NCBI GenBank assembly: GCA_020631035.1
Contig: JAHDIA010000012.1
Location: 3,960 to 20,241 of the forward strand
Direction: 5' to 3'
Origin: Chitinophagales bacterium
GTDB taxonomy: Bacteria > Bacteroidota > Bacteroidia > Chitinophagales > UBA2359
Length of the DNA stretch: 16,282 nt
Every line of letters begins with the position of its first letter. The stretch's first letter is position 1. The notes beneath the pieces are model-generated. The model had not been told where the DNA came from and did not search any database. It worked only from the letters and a program-made list of their open reading frames with translations. Of the stretch, positions 1 through 6,203 are shown in pieces. The position numbers and the translations under genes are program-made.

Positions 1-1311
1 ATCGTTTTGAAATTCTTCTTTTCTGGTAAAGACATACTTGACAGGCTTGCCCACTTCTTTCGACATTTGTGCTGCTTGTACAGCGTGGGAGGTATTCAAA
101 CGACGACCAAAGCCTCCGCCAAGGTAGGTCCCAATGATGTTGACTTTGCTGGCATCGACTCCCAATGCTTCGGCGACTTGTTTTTGAGTGACCCCAATGA
201 CTTGAGTAGACAATATAACAGTCACTTCACCATCTTTGTAATGGGCGACTGCTGCATTGGGTTCTATTTGGGCGTGGGCACCAATGGGGCTTTTGAACTC
301 TAAAGAAATAACTTTGTCATCATCGGGATCGAGTGCGCTGCCTGCTTTTTGGGTAATCATTTTGTCACCTTCCCCAATTTTGAGGTAGTCTCTCAGGCTT
401 TCCTCGGTCCATTTTGTGGGAATGTCCCATTCTACTTTTACTTTTTTTCTGGCAGCAATTGCTTCTGCATAACTATTGGCAATGATGCCAATCCAATCGC
501 TTTTTTTGATAATTTTGACGACTCCTGCTGCTTTTTCTGCTTCACCAATGTCGGTACTTTTGAGGGAAGCACCAATGTGTTCGGGGCGAATGACGGTGGC
601 ATACAACATATCGGGCATTTCGGCATCCAAACCAAAAATGGGGGCACCAATGACCTTGTCTCTTAGGTCGATGCGTTGGATGGGTTTGCCCACAGATTTG
701 TAGGAAGAAACAGGTCTAAGTTCTGGTGTATCTGGTAGGTTCCATTCTGTTACATCGGCAACAACTTCGGCATAGGTCATCGTTTTGCCATTGCCTGAAA
801 CGACCCCACTGGCAGTTTGTAAAGAGGCGGCATCGACACCCAATTTTTTGGCGGCTTCTCCTTTGATCATTTCTCGCATAGTGGCTGCCATTTCTCTTAG
901 TGGCTGCCATAATTGGGCGATGGATAGACTTCCCCCAGTACTCATCCCATCAATGATGCCTGTTTTGGTTTCGGCTGCTTTGACGATGATTTGTTTGATG
1001 TCAACATCTAATTCGTCGGCAACAATTTGGGCAAGTCCTGTAAAGGTGCCCTGTCCCATTTCGACTTTGGGTGAGTGGAGGATGACCTTATTGTCCTTGG
1101 TCAGTTCAAACCAGAGGTTGGCTTCGGTTCCTGTTCCAGAATAGGGAACGACCATGGTTTCTGCCATTTCATAGATGTAGCGTCTCATAGGGTTGCGGAG
1201 TACAAATGTACCCAATGCCAATAAGCCAATGGTTCCTAATCCACCTGCTACTAGGAATTTGCGTCTTGATTTGCTTTTGGGTTTGCCTCCGTTTTTGTTG
1301 TTTGCAGCCAT
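1..1311 (-). CDS. Molybdopterin-binding subunit of a xanthine dehydrogenase/isoquinoline 1-oxidoreductase-type hydroxylase (3' end cut by window edge)
   Basis: The open frame runs from ATG at 1311 to the left edge, giving 437 residues without a stop; the family is usually about 700-750 residues, so the C-terminus and the expected catalytic glutamate lie outside. A twin-arginine signal (SRRKFL, residues 15-20) is followed by a hydrophobic stretch at 22-38, so the folded enzyme is probably exported by Tat. Family motifs seen are EMGQGTF (84-90), the DGMSTGGS segment (121-128), HAQIEPNAA (346-354) and the molybdopterin-contacting GGGFGRR (398-404). Such subunits carry the Mo-cytosine dinucleotide centre and hydroxylate aldehydes or N-heterocycles, passing electrons to a [2Fe-2S] subunit. 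No such subunit is encoded upstream; it may lie beyond the left edge. The substrate cannot be read from sequence. The family call is firm; the IorB-like subtype is likely. Confidence 0.93.
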   Translation of the reverse strand, partial: MAANNKNGGKPKSKSRRKFLVAGGLGTIGLLALGTFVLRNPMRRYIYEMAETMVVPYSGTGTEANLWFELTKDNKVILHSPKVEMGQGTFTGLAQIVADELDVDIKQIIVKAAETKTGIIDGMSTGGSLSIAQLWQPLREMAATMREMIKGEAAKKLGVDAASLQTASGVVSGNGKTMTYAEVVADVTEWNLPDTPELRPVSSYKSVGKPIQRIDLRDKVIGAPIFGLDAEMPDMLYATVIRPEHIGASLKSTDIGEAEKAAGVVKIIKKSDWIGIIANSYAEAIAARKKVKVEWDIPTKWTEESLRDYLKIGEGDKMITQKAGSALDPDDDKVISLEFKSPIGAHAQIEPNAAVAHYKDGEVTVILSTQVIGVTQKQVAEALGVDASKVNIIGTYLGGGFGRRLNTSHAVQAAQMSKEVGKPVKYVFTRKEEFQND

Positions 1312-1331
1312 AATTTTGGTAATGTTTTTCG

Positions 1332-1365
1332 TTCTTTGACATTCACCATATTTTTTGTCAAAGAA
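1332..1365. promoter_or_regulatory. Perfect 10-bp inverted repeat upstream of the molybdenum hydroxylase gene
   Basis: TTCTTTGACA at 1332-1341 and its exact reverse complement TGTCAAAGAA at 1356-1365 are separated by 14 bases. The right edge of the hydroxylase start codon is 20 bases away. Arm centres are 24 bp apart, a little over two helical turns, which would suit a dimeric regulator; it could also fold as a leader hairpin. No TAnnTTTG promoter element was found nearby. The repeat is directly visible; the regulatory role is inferred. Confidence 0.5.
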
Positions 1366-1387
1366 TCAGCGTTTTTAGAACTGTTTT

Positions 1388-1407
1388 AAAAAAAGTGAGT
1401 AATCACT
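1388..1407 (-). terminator. Intrinsic terminator downstream of the DUF1415 gene
   Basis: Read on the minus strand, a stem AGTGA, loop TTAC, stem TCACT is followed at once by a run of seven T. It lies 66 bases past the DUF1415 stop codon. The stem is short, extendable by one G-T pair, but the T-run is typical. It would separate DUF1415 transcription from the hydroxylase gene. Confidence 0.65.
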
Positions 1408-1429
1408 CGCAAGTTAATTGAAATTTTTT

Positions 1430-1446
1430 CCTTCAACAAGTTCGGG
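1430..1446. repeat. Solo copy of a CCTTCRACAAG-type repeat arm
   Basis: CCTTCAACAAGTTCGGG closely resembles the arms found at 8563-8581 and 8631-8648. No matching inverted partner was found nearby, so it looks like a single degenerate arm between the DUF1415 stop and its terminator. Confidence 0.45.
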
Positions 1447-1472
1447 AACAAGTTTTTCAGTTTTACATAAAA

Positions 1473-2138
1473 TCAATTCTTACAAGCTTGAAGAAGCTGT
1501 TGCATAAAGGCGAGTCCTTTGGTTTGGGTAAATTCGATGTTTTTTTGGGGGACACTGTCAATGTCGGGATGGGAGTCAACGGCATTGGTGACGCTGTTTT
1601 CTCGTAGGAAGTGGAGCATTGGAAAGACCGAGCGGTTGGTGTAATTGCTTGGGTCGTTTTGGTCGGAGCCTGCAAAGAGGTATTGAGGGTGGAAACTGGC
1701 GATTTGGTAAATGCCGTCGTAGCCTTGTTCGCTCAATAAGCGTTCTGACAATTCGACCAAGTGGAGGTAGTCGTAAAAGTCGGAGACAGCAAGTGGGAAG
1801 ATGAGAAGGGTGGTGGCAATGTTTTCGTCTTTGTCTAGGCGGTGGTATTCTTGTAGAACTTGCTCTAGTATTTTGTCTAGGTCTGTTTGGTAAATAACTT
1901 GGTAGCGGATACTGTCTAGGCGGACTTCCCTAGCGGCAAAGGGACAAAAATTGCAGTCAATGACCACTTTTTGAATCCACTGTTGGGTGATGTCGGTGAT
2001 TTTGTTGGAGAGTTTGGAGTGTAGGGAGTTGATGATGGCTTTTTGACTAGTCTCTTGTGTGGTATCTTCTAGGATACTACGCTCTTGGGGGGAGAGGGAG
2101 ATGTTTAGTTCTTTTGCGAGTGATAGGAGTGTTTTCAT
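1473..2138 (-). CDS. DUF1415 family protein of unknown function
   Basis: A 221-residue soluble protein with no signal peptide or membrane segment. It has the DUF1415 hallmarks: a tryptophan-containing helix followed by NFCPFAA (63-69, usually N-x-CPFA in the family), a conserved arginine-rich strand (RLDSIRY, 73-79), FHPQYLFAG (149-157), TNRSVFPMLHFLRE (167-180) and a trailing acidic/proline segment. The cysteine and histidine residues in these blocks are the obvious candidates for an active or metal site, but no biochemical role is established that I know of. About 45 residues precede the conserved core, slightly longer than usual. The ATG at 2138 lies 50 bases past the stop of the truncated paralogue gene upstream, so read-through co-transcription is possible. 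Family assignment is confident; function is open. Confidence 0.88.
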   Translation of the reverse strand: MKTLLSLAKELNISLSPQERSILEDTTQETSQKAIINSLHSKLSNKITDITQQWIQKVVIDCNFCPFAAREVRLDSIRYQVIYQTDLDKILEQVLQEYHRLDKDENIATTLLIFPLAVSDFYDYLHLVELSERLLSEQGYDGIYQIASFHPQYLFAGSDQNDPSNYTNRSVFPMLHFLRENSVTNAVDSHPDIDSVPQKNIEFTQTKGLAFMQQLLQACKN

Positions 2139-2188
2139 TGTAGAAAGAATAATACTTTATTATGAGTGCTTAGTTGCTTTAAAGAGGG

Positions 2189-3151
2189 TTAAAAATTTTT
2201 TCTTAGACTGTAAGCTTTAAATTGCGAACAGGGTAATTGGTCATCAATACCATGACTATGGTAGTTAGGAATAAAGTCACTTTCATAGAATTGATAAGCT
2301 TTGCAGGAAAAGTGTTGAGGCGTATCAATTACTGTTTTTAAAATTTCCTTTTGTTCTACAAAATTAGAAGGCAGGTTTGGTAAAGTGAAATTTAAGTCAT
2401 CTTCTGGAGTTTGATAAATTGACCAGTAGTTTGAAAGACCACTAAATGTATATTGTACCCCTATCAAATCAAATGCTTTGTCAAGTTCTAGTTGAAAATT
2501 ATTTGTACTTACATTTTTAAGAGTTATTTCGGGCTTGTAAAGATCAATAGTATAAGGTAGGGTATAAATTGTTTTTTGAAAAGAATACTTAGTATCATTT
2601 CCATATGATGATTGTTCAAGTGTCAAATCAATAGAAGCCATATTGATGGTGTTGGATAAAAATAGTTGCATTTTACCATTGTAGGTAATGGGAAGTTCTA
2701 AAGAACGAGTTCCAAAGATATTGATTTTTGTAGAATCGTTGGTGTTGACTGTTGCCTTACCCAACCATCTGCTTTCTATACCTAAATCTATTTCATACAT
2801 TTCTGTATCTGTAAGCTCATCCCAAAAAATTGTACGCATCCAGTCGGTGGAGACGCCTTCTTCCCAATCAGACGTCTTGAATACATAGCTTTTAAGGGTG
2901 GGGTCATTTTTGGGTCTAAGTGTGATTTGTATTCCTTCGTTTGATCTAGAGGAACTAAGAATTCTGAGTACTTTGGCATCAGCATTGTAGATTACTTCAT
3001 CTGTATAGGATGTCGGAGTGATAAGATAGGGTTCTTCTTCTACTTCTCTTATAATAATTTCGGTGGTTTTGTAAGAGAAGTAGAAATCTGAACTACAAAT
3101 TTTAGGAGTCAAATCAAATCCAGACTTTATGTTTCTATTTAGTAAACGCAT
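2189..3151 (-). CDS. N-terminally truncated tandem paralogue of the neighbouring lipoprotein, function unknown
   Basis: A 320-residue protein that aligns over its whole length with the lipoprotein encoded just upstream. Shared blocks include NRNI...C near the start (residues 5-19, matching YRNI...C at about 105-119 of the neighbour), ITxRPKN, a VxTDWxxTIxF stretch, LGxESxW, WxIYQxPxDxLxxxLPNxP and an aromatic C-terminal tail. It begins with no signal peptide and no lipobox. An in-frame stop lies 15 bases upstream of the ATG, so the missing ~100 residues cannot be recovered by moving the start. The frame is otherwise intact, and a candidate promoter lies between the two genes. It is either a cytoplasmic derivative of an envelope protein or a decaying duplicate. 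The predicted content is mostly beta-strand. Confidence 0.72.
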   Translation of the reverse strand: MRLLNRNIKSGFDLTPKICSSDFYFSYKTTEIIIREVEEEPYLITPTSYTDEVIYNADAKVLRILSSSRSNEGIQITLRPKNDPTLKSYVFKTSDWEEGVSTDWMRTIFWDELTDTEMYEIDLGIESRWLGKATVNTNDSTKINIFGTRSLELPITYNGKMQLFLSNTINMASIDLTLEQSSYGNDTKYSFQKTIYTLPYTIDLYKPEITLKNVSTNNFQLELDKAFDLIGVQYTFSGLSNYWSIYQTPEDDLNFTLPNLPSNFVEQKEILKTVIDTPQHFSCKAYQFYESDFIPNYHSHGIDDQLPCSQFKAYSLRKNF

Positions 3152-3182
3152 AAATGAATATTGTTAGAAATAGTTATACCTG

Positions 3183-3211
3183 CAAATATAGCGTTTTATT
3201 ATTTATCAAAA
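3183..3211 (-). promoter_or_regulatory. Candidate Bacteroidota-type promoter for the truncated paralogue
   Basis: On the minus strand, TATATTTG (3190-3183) matches the -7 consensus TAnnTTTG exactly, and TTTTG (3211-3207) stands 16 bases upstream as a possible -33 element, slightly closer than usual. The expected start of transcription gives a leader of roughly 25 bases before the ATG at 3151. The -33 part overlaps the stop codon of the upstream gene. Confidence 0.55.
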
Positions 3212-4477
3212 CGATCGACTTTTTGTACAAGCATCGAAATCTAAACAATAGAATTGGCGTTCAAAATTGCTTACTTGTTTAGGGGTGAAATTAGGGTCAA
3301 AGTCTACTATTTTAAAAAATTTGACTGCTATGCGAAGAGGATTCTCAAGCCCTTCTTTTAAAAAACTGTTGGTGTTTAAATAGTATTCAGGAATATTGGG
3401 CAGTTGATAGCTCAAACCATCATTGGGATATTGGTAAATGTGCCAATGAAAAGCTTGATCGTCCTTTATGAACAAATAGCTTACTTTAGCAAAATCATAG
3501 TCGGCATCTGTGGTAATTTTATAGGTGTTTTTGCTTGCGTCACTCAAGTCAATTTCAGGCTCAAAAAAGTTGATTTCTTCAGGGACAAAAGTAGTTGTTT
3601 TTTGGTATTCATAACCATCAAAAATATTATTGCTTCTAATGTGGAGATGGATGGACTGCATATTGCTTTCTATTTCTGGGGATAAATAAAGCACTACTTC
3701 TGTTCCCATTGGATGACTGTACCAGGGCGATTCGTTTGTCAAGAGCAGATTTCTATCCTCATACTTTGCTCTAGAATTGAGTCGCCAATTGCTCTCTAGG
3801 CCCAATTCAATGGGGTAGGCTATTCCTTCCTCAAAATTGTTAAAAGAGATGGTTTGGGTCCAATCAGTGACGACACCTGTGACCCAATGAGTATTCTTGA
3901 ATAAATAGGTGTAAACTGTATTTTGGTTTTTAGGACGAACCGTAATTTGAAAATCAAAGTTGAGAAAGAGCCTACCTACAATTCGGATTTGATTGACCTC
4001 TGGAGAATAGACAATCTCTTCTGCCACCAACGGCAATCCAATGAACTCCAAAGAATCTGGCGTAGCTGTAATGATGAGTTCAATGCTTTGGCTTGTAAGC
4101 GTAGTCTCTGGATAAGGATTGCAGGGCGTTGTCGAAAGGAAAAAATCATTGTCAATGTTTCTATAAGTTGAAAGTTCAACACCGCTCGTTATACCATAAT
4201 CAAATTCATTGATATAGGTCAAATCAAGTACTTCACCAATCGGTTTCTCATAATAAAGAATATCATTGGAAATATTTTCGCCCATTGTATCTAACACTAT
4301 TGCTCTATCTTGGGTACTTACAAACAAAGATGGATTGTTGTTGAAATTGTATATTTGTGTTGTGATTGTACAATCAGTTGTTGAGATGTCTGGGTTATCA
4401 TTGTCTTCTTTAGAACAAGCGAGCATACTCAAAGCAAAAAAAACAAGACTGATTAGTATGATTGATCTAAAATCCAT
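3206..4477 (-). CDS. Lipoprotein of unknown function, full-length member of the tandem pair
   Basis: A 423-residue protein. I start it at the ATG at 4477 rather than the in-frame TTG at 4483, because the ATG gives a standard signal: MDFRS, a hydrophobic core, then LSMLAC with the lipid cysteine at residue 21. SKED directly after the cysteine resembles the acidic surface-export signal known for Bacteroidota lipoproteins, so outer-leaflet display is plausible. The rest is rich in beta-strand and aromatic residues; residues ~105-423 are homologous to the neighbouring 320-residue protein. No catalytic or binding motif was recognised. The region before residue ~105 (three cysteines, short strands) is unique to this copy. 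Its stop is 54 bases from the paralogue's ATG. Confidence 0.82.
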   Translation of the reverse strand: MDFRSIILISLVFFALSMLACSKEDNDNPDISTTDCTITTQIYNFNNNPSLFVSTQDRAIVLDTMGENISNDILYYEKPIGEVLDLTYINEFDYGITSGVELSTYRNIDNDFFLSTTPCNPYPETTLTSQSIELIITATPDSLEFIGLPLVAEEIVYSPEVNQIRIVGRLFLNFDFQITVRPKNQNTVYTYLFKNTHWVTGVVTDWTQTISFNNFEEGIAYPIELGLESNWRLNSRAKYEDRNLLLTNESPWYSHPMGTEVVLYLSPEIESNMQSIHLHIRSNNIFDGYEYQKTTTFVPEEINFFEPEIDLSDASKNTYKITTDADYDFAKVSYLFIKDDQAFHWHIYQYPNDGLSYQLPNIPEYYLNTNSFLKEGLENPLRIAVKFFKIVDFDPNFTPKQVSNFERQFYCLDFDACTKSRSF

Positions 4478-4565
4478 ATCCAAAGATAATGGATTCTTTT
4501 TGATGGTGCAACGCTATGAAGAATTGTGTGTTGTAAATTATCAATGGTGAATTGGATTTTATGTA

Positions 4566-4672
4566 TTATGGTGCAACGCCATTGACTTATGGCTGCGTTA
4601 TGGTCAGGTTAACCAACGCATGTTTTGGGCTGCGTCTTAACTTGCATCCGCCCGCTCCTCCTGCGCTTTTTT
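4566..4672. repeat. Dispersed repeat, copy A, with a possible 3' gene remnant
   Basis: The segment 4566-4622 matches 11565-11622 in ordered blocks: TTATGGTGCAACG, CATTGA, GGCTGCGTT, GGTTARCCAACGC. A short piece of the first block (ATGGTGCAACG) also occurs at 4503. An inner inverted repeat TGCGTT/AACGCA flanks GGTTAACC. Weaker similarity continues to about 4672, matching the 3' coding end of the lipoprotein gene at 11623. On the minus strand this stretch reads KKAQEERADAS and a stop, comparable to the lysine/arginine-rich tail of that lipoprotein. The gap from 4478 to 4850 otherwise holds only the hairpin array and no gene. Confidence 0.6.
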
Positions 4673-4692
4673 AATTGTGAGTTATAAATTGA

Positions 4693-4840
4693 GATGGCGG
4701 ACATCTGAAGGCAATCTGTTAAGTTGATGCCCCCCATCTTATTTAATTCTGAAATAAAGATGCGAGGCATTCTTGAAATGCCAGGCATCTAAAGAATTGG
4801 ATGGGGACATCTGAGAACTTGTATGTTTGATGTCCCCATC
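4693..4840. repeat. Array of three related GATG...CATC hairpins
   Basis: Three inverted repeats follow one another. The arms are 4693-4705/4726-4738 (11 of 13 positions pair), 4759-4771/4777-4789 (11 of 13 pair, five-base loop) and 4800-4811/4829-4840 (all 12 pair). Every unit begins GATGS and ends CATC. Units 1 and 3 also share GGACATCTGA at the left arm and its flank, and GATGYCCCC at the right, so they look like copies of one element rather than chance palindromes. They occupy the region downstream of the T9SS/S74 gene. Confidence 0.75.
4800..4840 (-). terminator. Strong hairpin just past the S74/T9SS gene, possible terminator or mRNA 3' stabiliser
   Basis: A perfect 12-bp stem (GATGGGGACATC and its complement) with a 17-base loop begins 10 bases after the stop codon at 4851-4853. 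Only a weak T-rich stretch (CAATTCTTT) follows, so efficient intrinsic termination is uncertain. It is also the best-paired unit of the three-hairpin array. Confidence 0.45.
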
Positions 4841-4850
4841 TATGTTTGTA

Positions 4851-5957
4851 TTACTTCAAAATCAATTTTTTACTATCTATAACTTTATTGTTCACTACTA
4901 AGGTGTAAGTATAGATTCCGCTCATTGCACTTTGTGGCTGCCATACAATTTCGTTTTTGCCTGACTGACTTAGAGCAAATGTTTTGATTGTTCGTCCGTC
5001 CATATCATAAATGATGACTTGGGCGGTTTGGAAATGAGGGGAAAGTTCGTAGGGAATACGTGTCATTCCTTCGCTGGGATTGGGAATGCATTGGTACAAC
5101 ACATTAGAAGAATGTAGGATTGAGCTATTGGGCGTATTTTCCTTTTGAGCTTTTTCTATCTCAGATTCAGTCTGACTTAATCCCAAGTATTCTTTGATGG
5201 TTTGAAGCTCTGCTTCCAATTCTTGGTGTTGTTCTTGAAGTGATTGTAAGACCTCATTTGCTTGCTCCAGTTCTTCTTGCTTGTCTGCCAATTCCTTAAT
5301 GCTGTTGACCGCTAGGTAAAGCAGTTCATCGGGATTGAAGGCAAAGAGTGTTTCGGCTTTTGTATCCTCTTTACTGAGTTTTGATCTAAAAGTCGTGACA
5401 GCATTGGGCAAAAGTTCTTTGATTTCTTGTGCCATAATGCCTGCCCGTTTTTGTCCATCTTGTGTACCCGCTAAACCATTGTACTCATATTCATATAAGT
5501 TTACTTGATTTAAGGTCTCAAGGCTCTTGGTGTAATCATTGATGTTTTTTTTCAGTCTTTGATCGGAGTAAACCAACCATTCTGACCCCAAGGCTTTACC
5601 ATCATGAATATGAAATTTGATGTCTGGAGTATCAGTGGGCTCTTCCAATATACTGTATTCTTCATCAGGATCAATGGTGCCAATGTGTATGGCTCCTCGT
5701 GCAGTAATGATTACATTGTTGTTTAAACTAGAATCGGCTGTCGCCCTCAAAATGAGATAAGATGAGTCAGGCATATTCATTCCTGTATTGCGAAAATCAA
5801 TTATTGCTGTATTGAGAGTGCTATCACTCATATTTTCACAAAAGACAATACCCCTATCTTTGGTAATGTCAATAAACCTATCTGTTGTTTGAGCAGATAA
5901 GTTGGATGTATAAAAAAATAGTAAACAGAATTTAATAATTAAATTAAAGTTTTTCAT
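4851..5957 (-). CDS. Secreted S74-chaperone/coiled-coil protein with T9SS type A sorting domain
   Basis: I use the ATG at 5957 (368 residues); the upstream in-frame ATG at 5987 would put ten polar residues before an otherwise textbook signal peptide (MKNFNLIIKF..., cleavage near SAQ at 21-23). Residues ~24-125 form an unrecognised small beta-rich region. Residues ~131-235 match the peptidase S74 intramolecular chaperone domain of phage tail spikes (SDQRLKKNI at 131-139, YEYEYNG, AGIMAQEIKELLP at 172-184, NPDELLYLAVNSIKEL). A glutamate/glutamine-rich coiled coil follows (~220-258). The C-terminus (~287-368: IPNPSEG, IIYDMDGR, MSGIYTYTLVVNN, KKLILK) is a T9SS type A signal, so the protein should cross the outer membrane and be attached or released. 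S74 domains in phage trimerise and self-cleave; whether that occurs here is unknown. It follows the haem peroxidase gene in the same direction. Confidence 0.88.
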   Translation of the reverse strand: MKNFNLIIKFCLLFFYTSNLSAQTTDRFIDITKDRGIVFCENMSDSTLNTAIIDFRNTGMNMPDSSYLILRATADSSLNNNVIITARGAIHIGTIDPDEEYSILEEPTDTPDIKFHIHDGKALGSEWLVYSDQRLKKNINDYTKSLETLNQVNLYEYEYNGLAGTQDGQKRAGIMAQEIKELLPNAVTTFRSKLSKEDTKAETLFAFNPDELLYLAVNSIKELADKQEELEQANEVLQSLQEQHQELEAELQTIKEYLGLSQTESEIEKAQKENTPNSSILHSSNVLYQCIPNPSEGMTRIPYELSPHFQTAQVIIYDMDGRTIKTFALSQSGKNEIVWQPQSAMSGIYTYTLVVNNKVIDSKKLILK

Positions 5958-5962
5958 TTTAT

Positions 5963-6026
5963 TTGGATTTTGAAAATCCAAGCCCATCCATTGAAAATGG
6001 ACAGACTTGGAAGGATTGTTAACAAT
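5963..6026. promoter_or_regulatory. Cluster of three short palindromes in the leader of the S74/T9SS gene
   Basis: TTGGATTTT-G-AAAATCCAA (5963-5981) is perfect with 9-bp arms and lies five bases from the start codon. TCCATT-GAA-AATGGA follows at 5987-6001, then ATTGTTAACAAT, a perfect 12-bp palindrome, at 6015-6026. No TAnnTTTG element was found between this gene and the peroxidase gene. The hairpin nearest the ATG could mask the ribosome site; that is inference. Confidence 0.4.
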
Positions 6027-6063
6027 AAAATCCGTTGTTCTTTCATTCTTAGAATTACGGAAA

Positions 6064-6098
6064 TAGATATGACATTTCTTTAAGAAATGTCATATCTA
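6064..6098. repeat. 35-bp near-perfect palindrome (17-bp arms, 1-base centre)
   Basis: TAGATATGACATTTCTT at 6064-6080 is followed by one T and then the exact reverse complement at 6082-6098. It lies midway between the peroxidase stop and the S74/T9SS start, about 106 bases from each. It could act as a terminator for the peroxidase mRNA, but only TTTCC follows on the minus strand. Confidence 0.75.
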
Positions 6099-6140
6099 AA
6101 GTCATTATAGGTATACGCAATGAGATTTAATAAGCATGAA

Positions 6141-6186
6141 AATATGGCATTTTGAGTCTACATATTGTCAACAGAAATGTCATATT
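6141..6186. repeat. Second inverted repeat sharing the arm sequence of the 35-bp palindrome
   Basis: AATATGGCATTT (6141-6152) and AAATGTCATATT (6175-6186) pair with one mismatch across a 22-base loop. The right arm with its preceding G (AGAAATGTCATAT) is a direct copy of part of the palindrome arm at 6083-6095. It starts 17 bases past the peroxidase stop. Confidence 0.6.
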
Positions 6187-6203
6187 AATTTCGTAGCTAT
6201 TCC

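Noticed and set aside
7..1144. Several plus-strand open frames (7-303, 349-666, 785-1144)
   Set aside because: They lie opposite the molybdenum hydroxylase coding strand, have no family features and contradict its clear motifs.
4478..4483. TTG start at 4483 for the 423-residue lipoprotein
   Set aside because: An ATG two codons downstream gives the same lipoprotein signal without a rare start codon.
4481..4488. TATCTTTG on the minus strand as a -7 promoter element for the lipoprotein at 3206-4477
   Set aside because: It lies three bases from the ATG, so transcription would begin inside the coding sequence.
4637..4672. Minus-strand peptide ending KKAQEERADAS as a gene
   Set aside because: Too short, with no start or signal; at most a remnant of a gene end.
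4693..4840. CRISPR array
   Set aside because: Only three units, each itself palindromic, with diverged sequence, unequal length and no uniform spacers; no cas gene nearby.
5958..5987. Upstream ATG at 5987 for the S74/T9SS gene
   Set aside because: It adds ten polar residues before a complete signal peptide and runs through the palindrome at 5963-5981.
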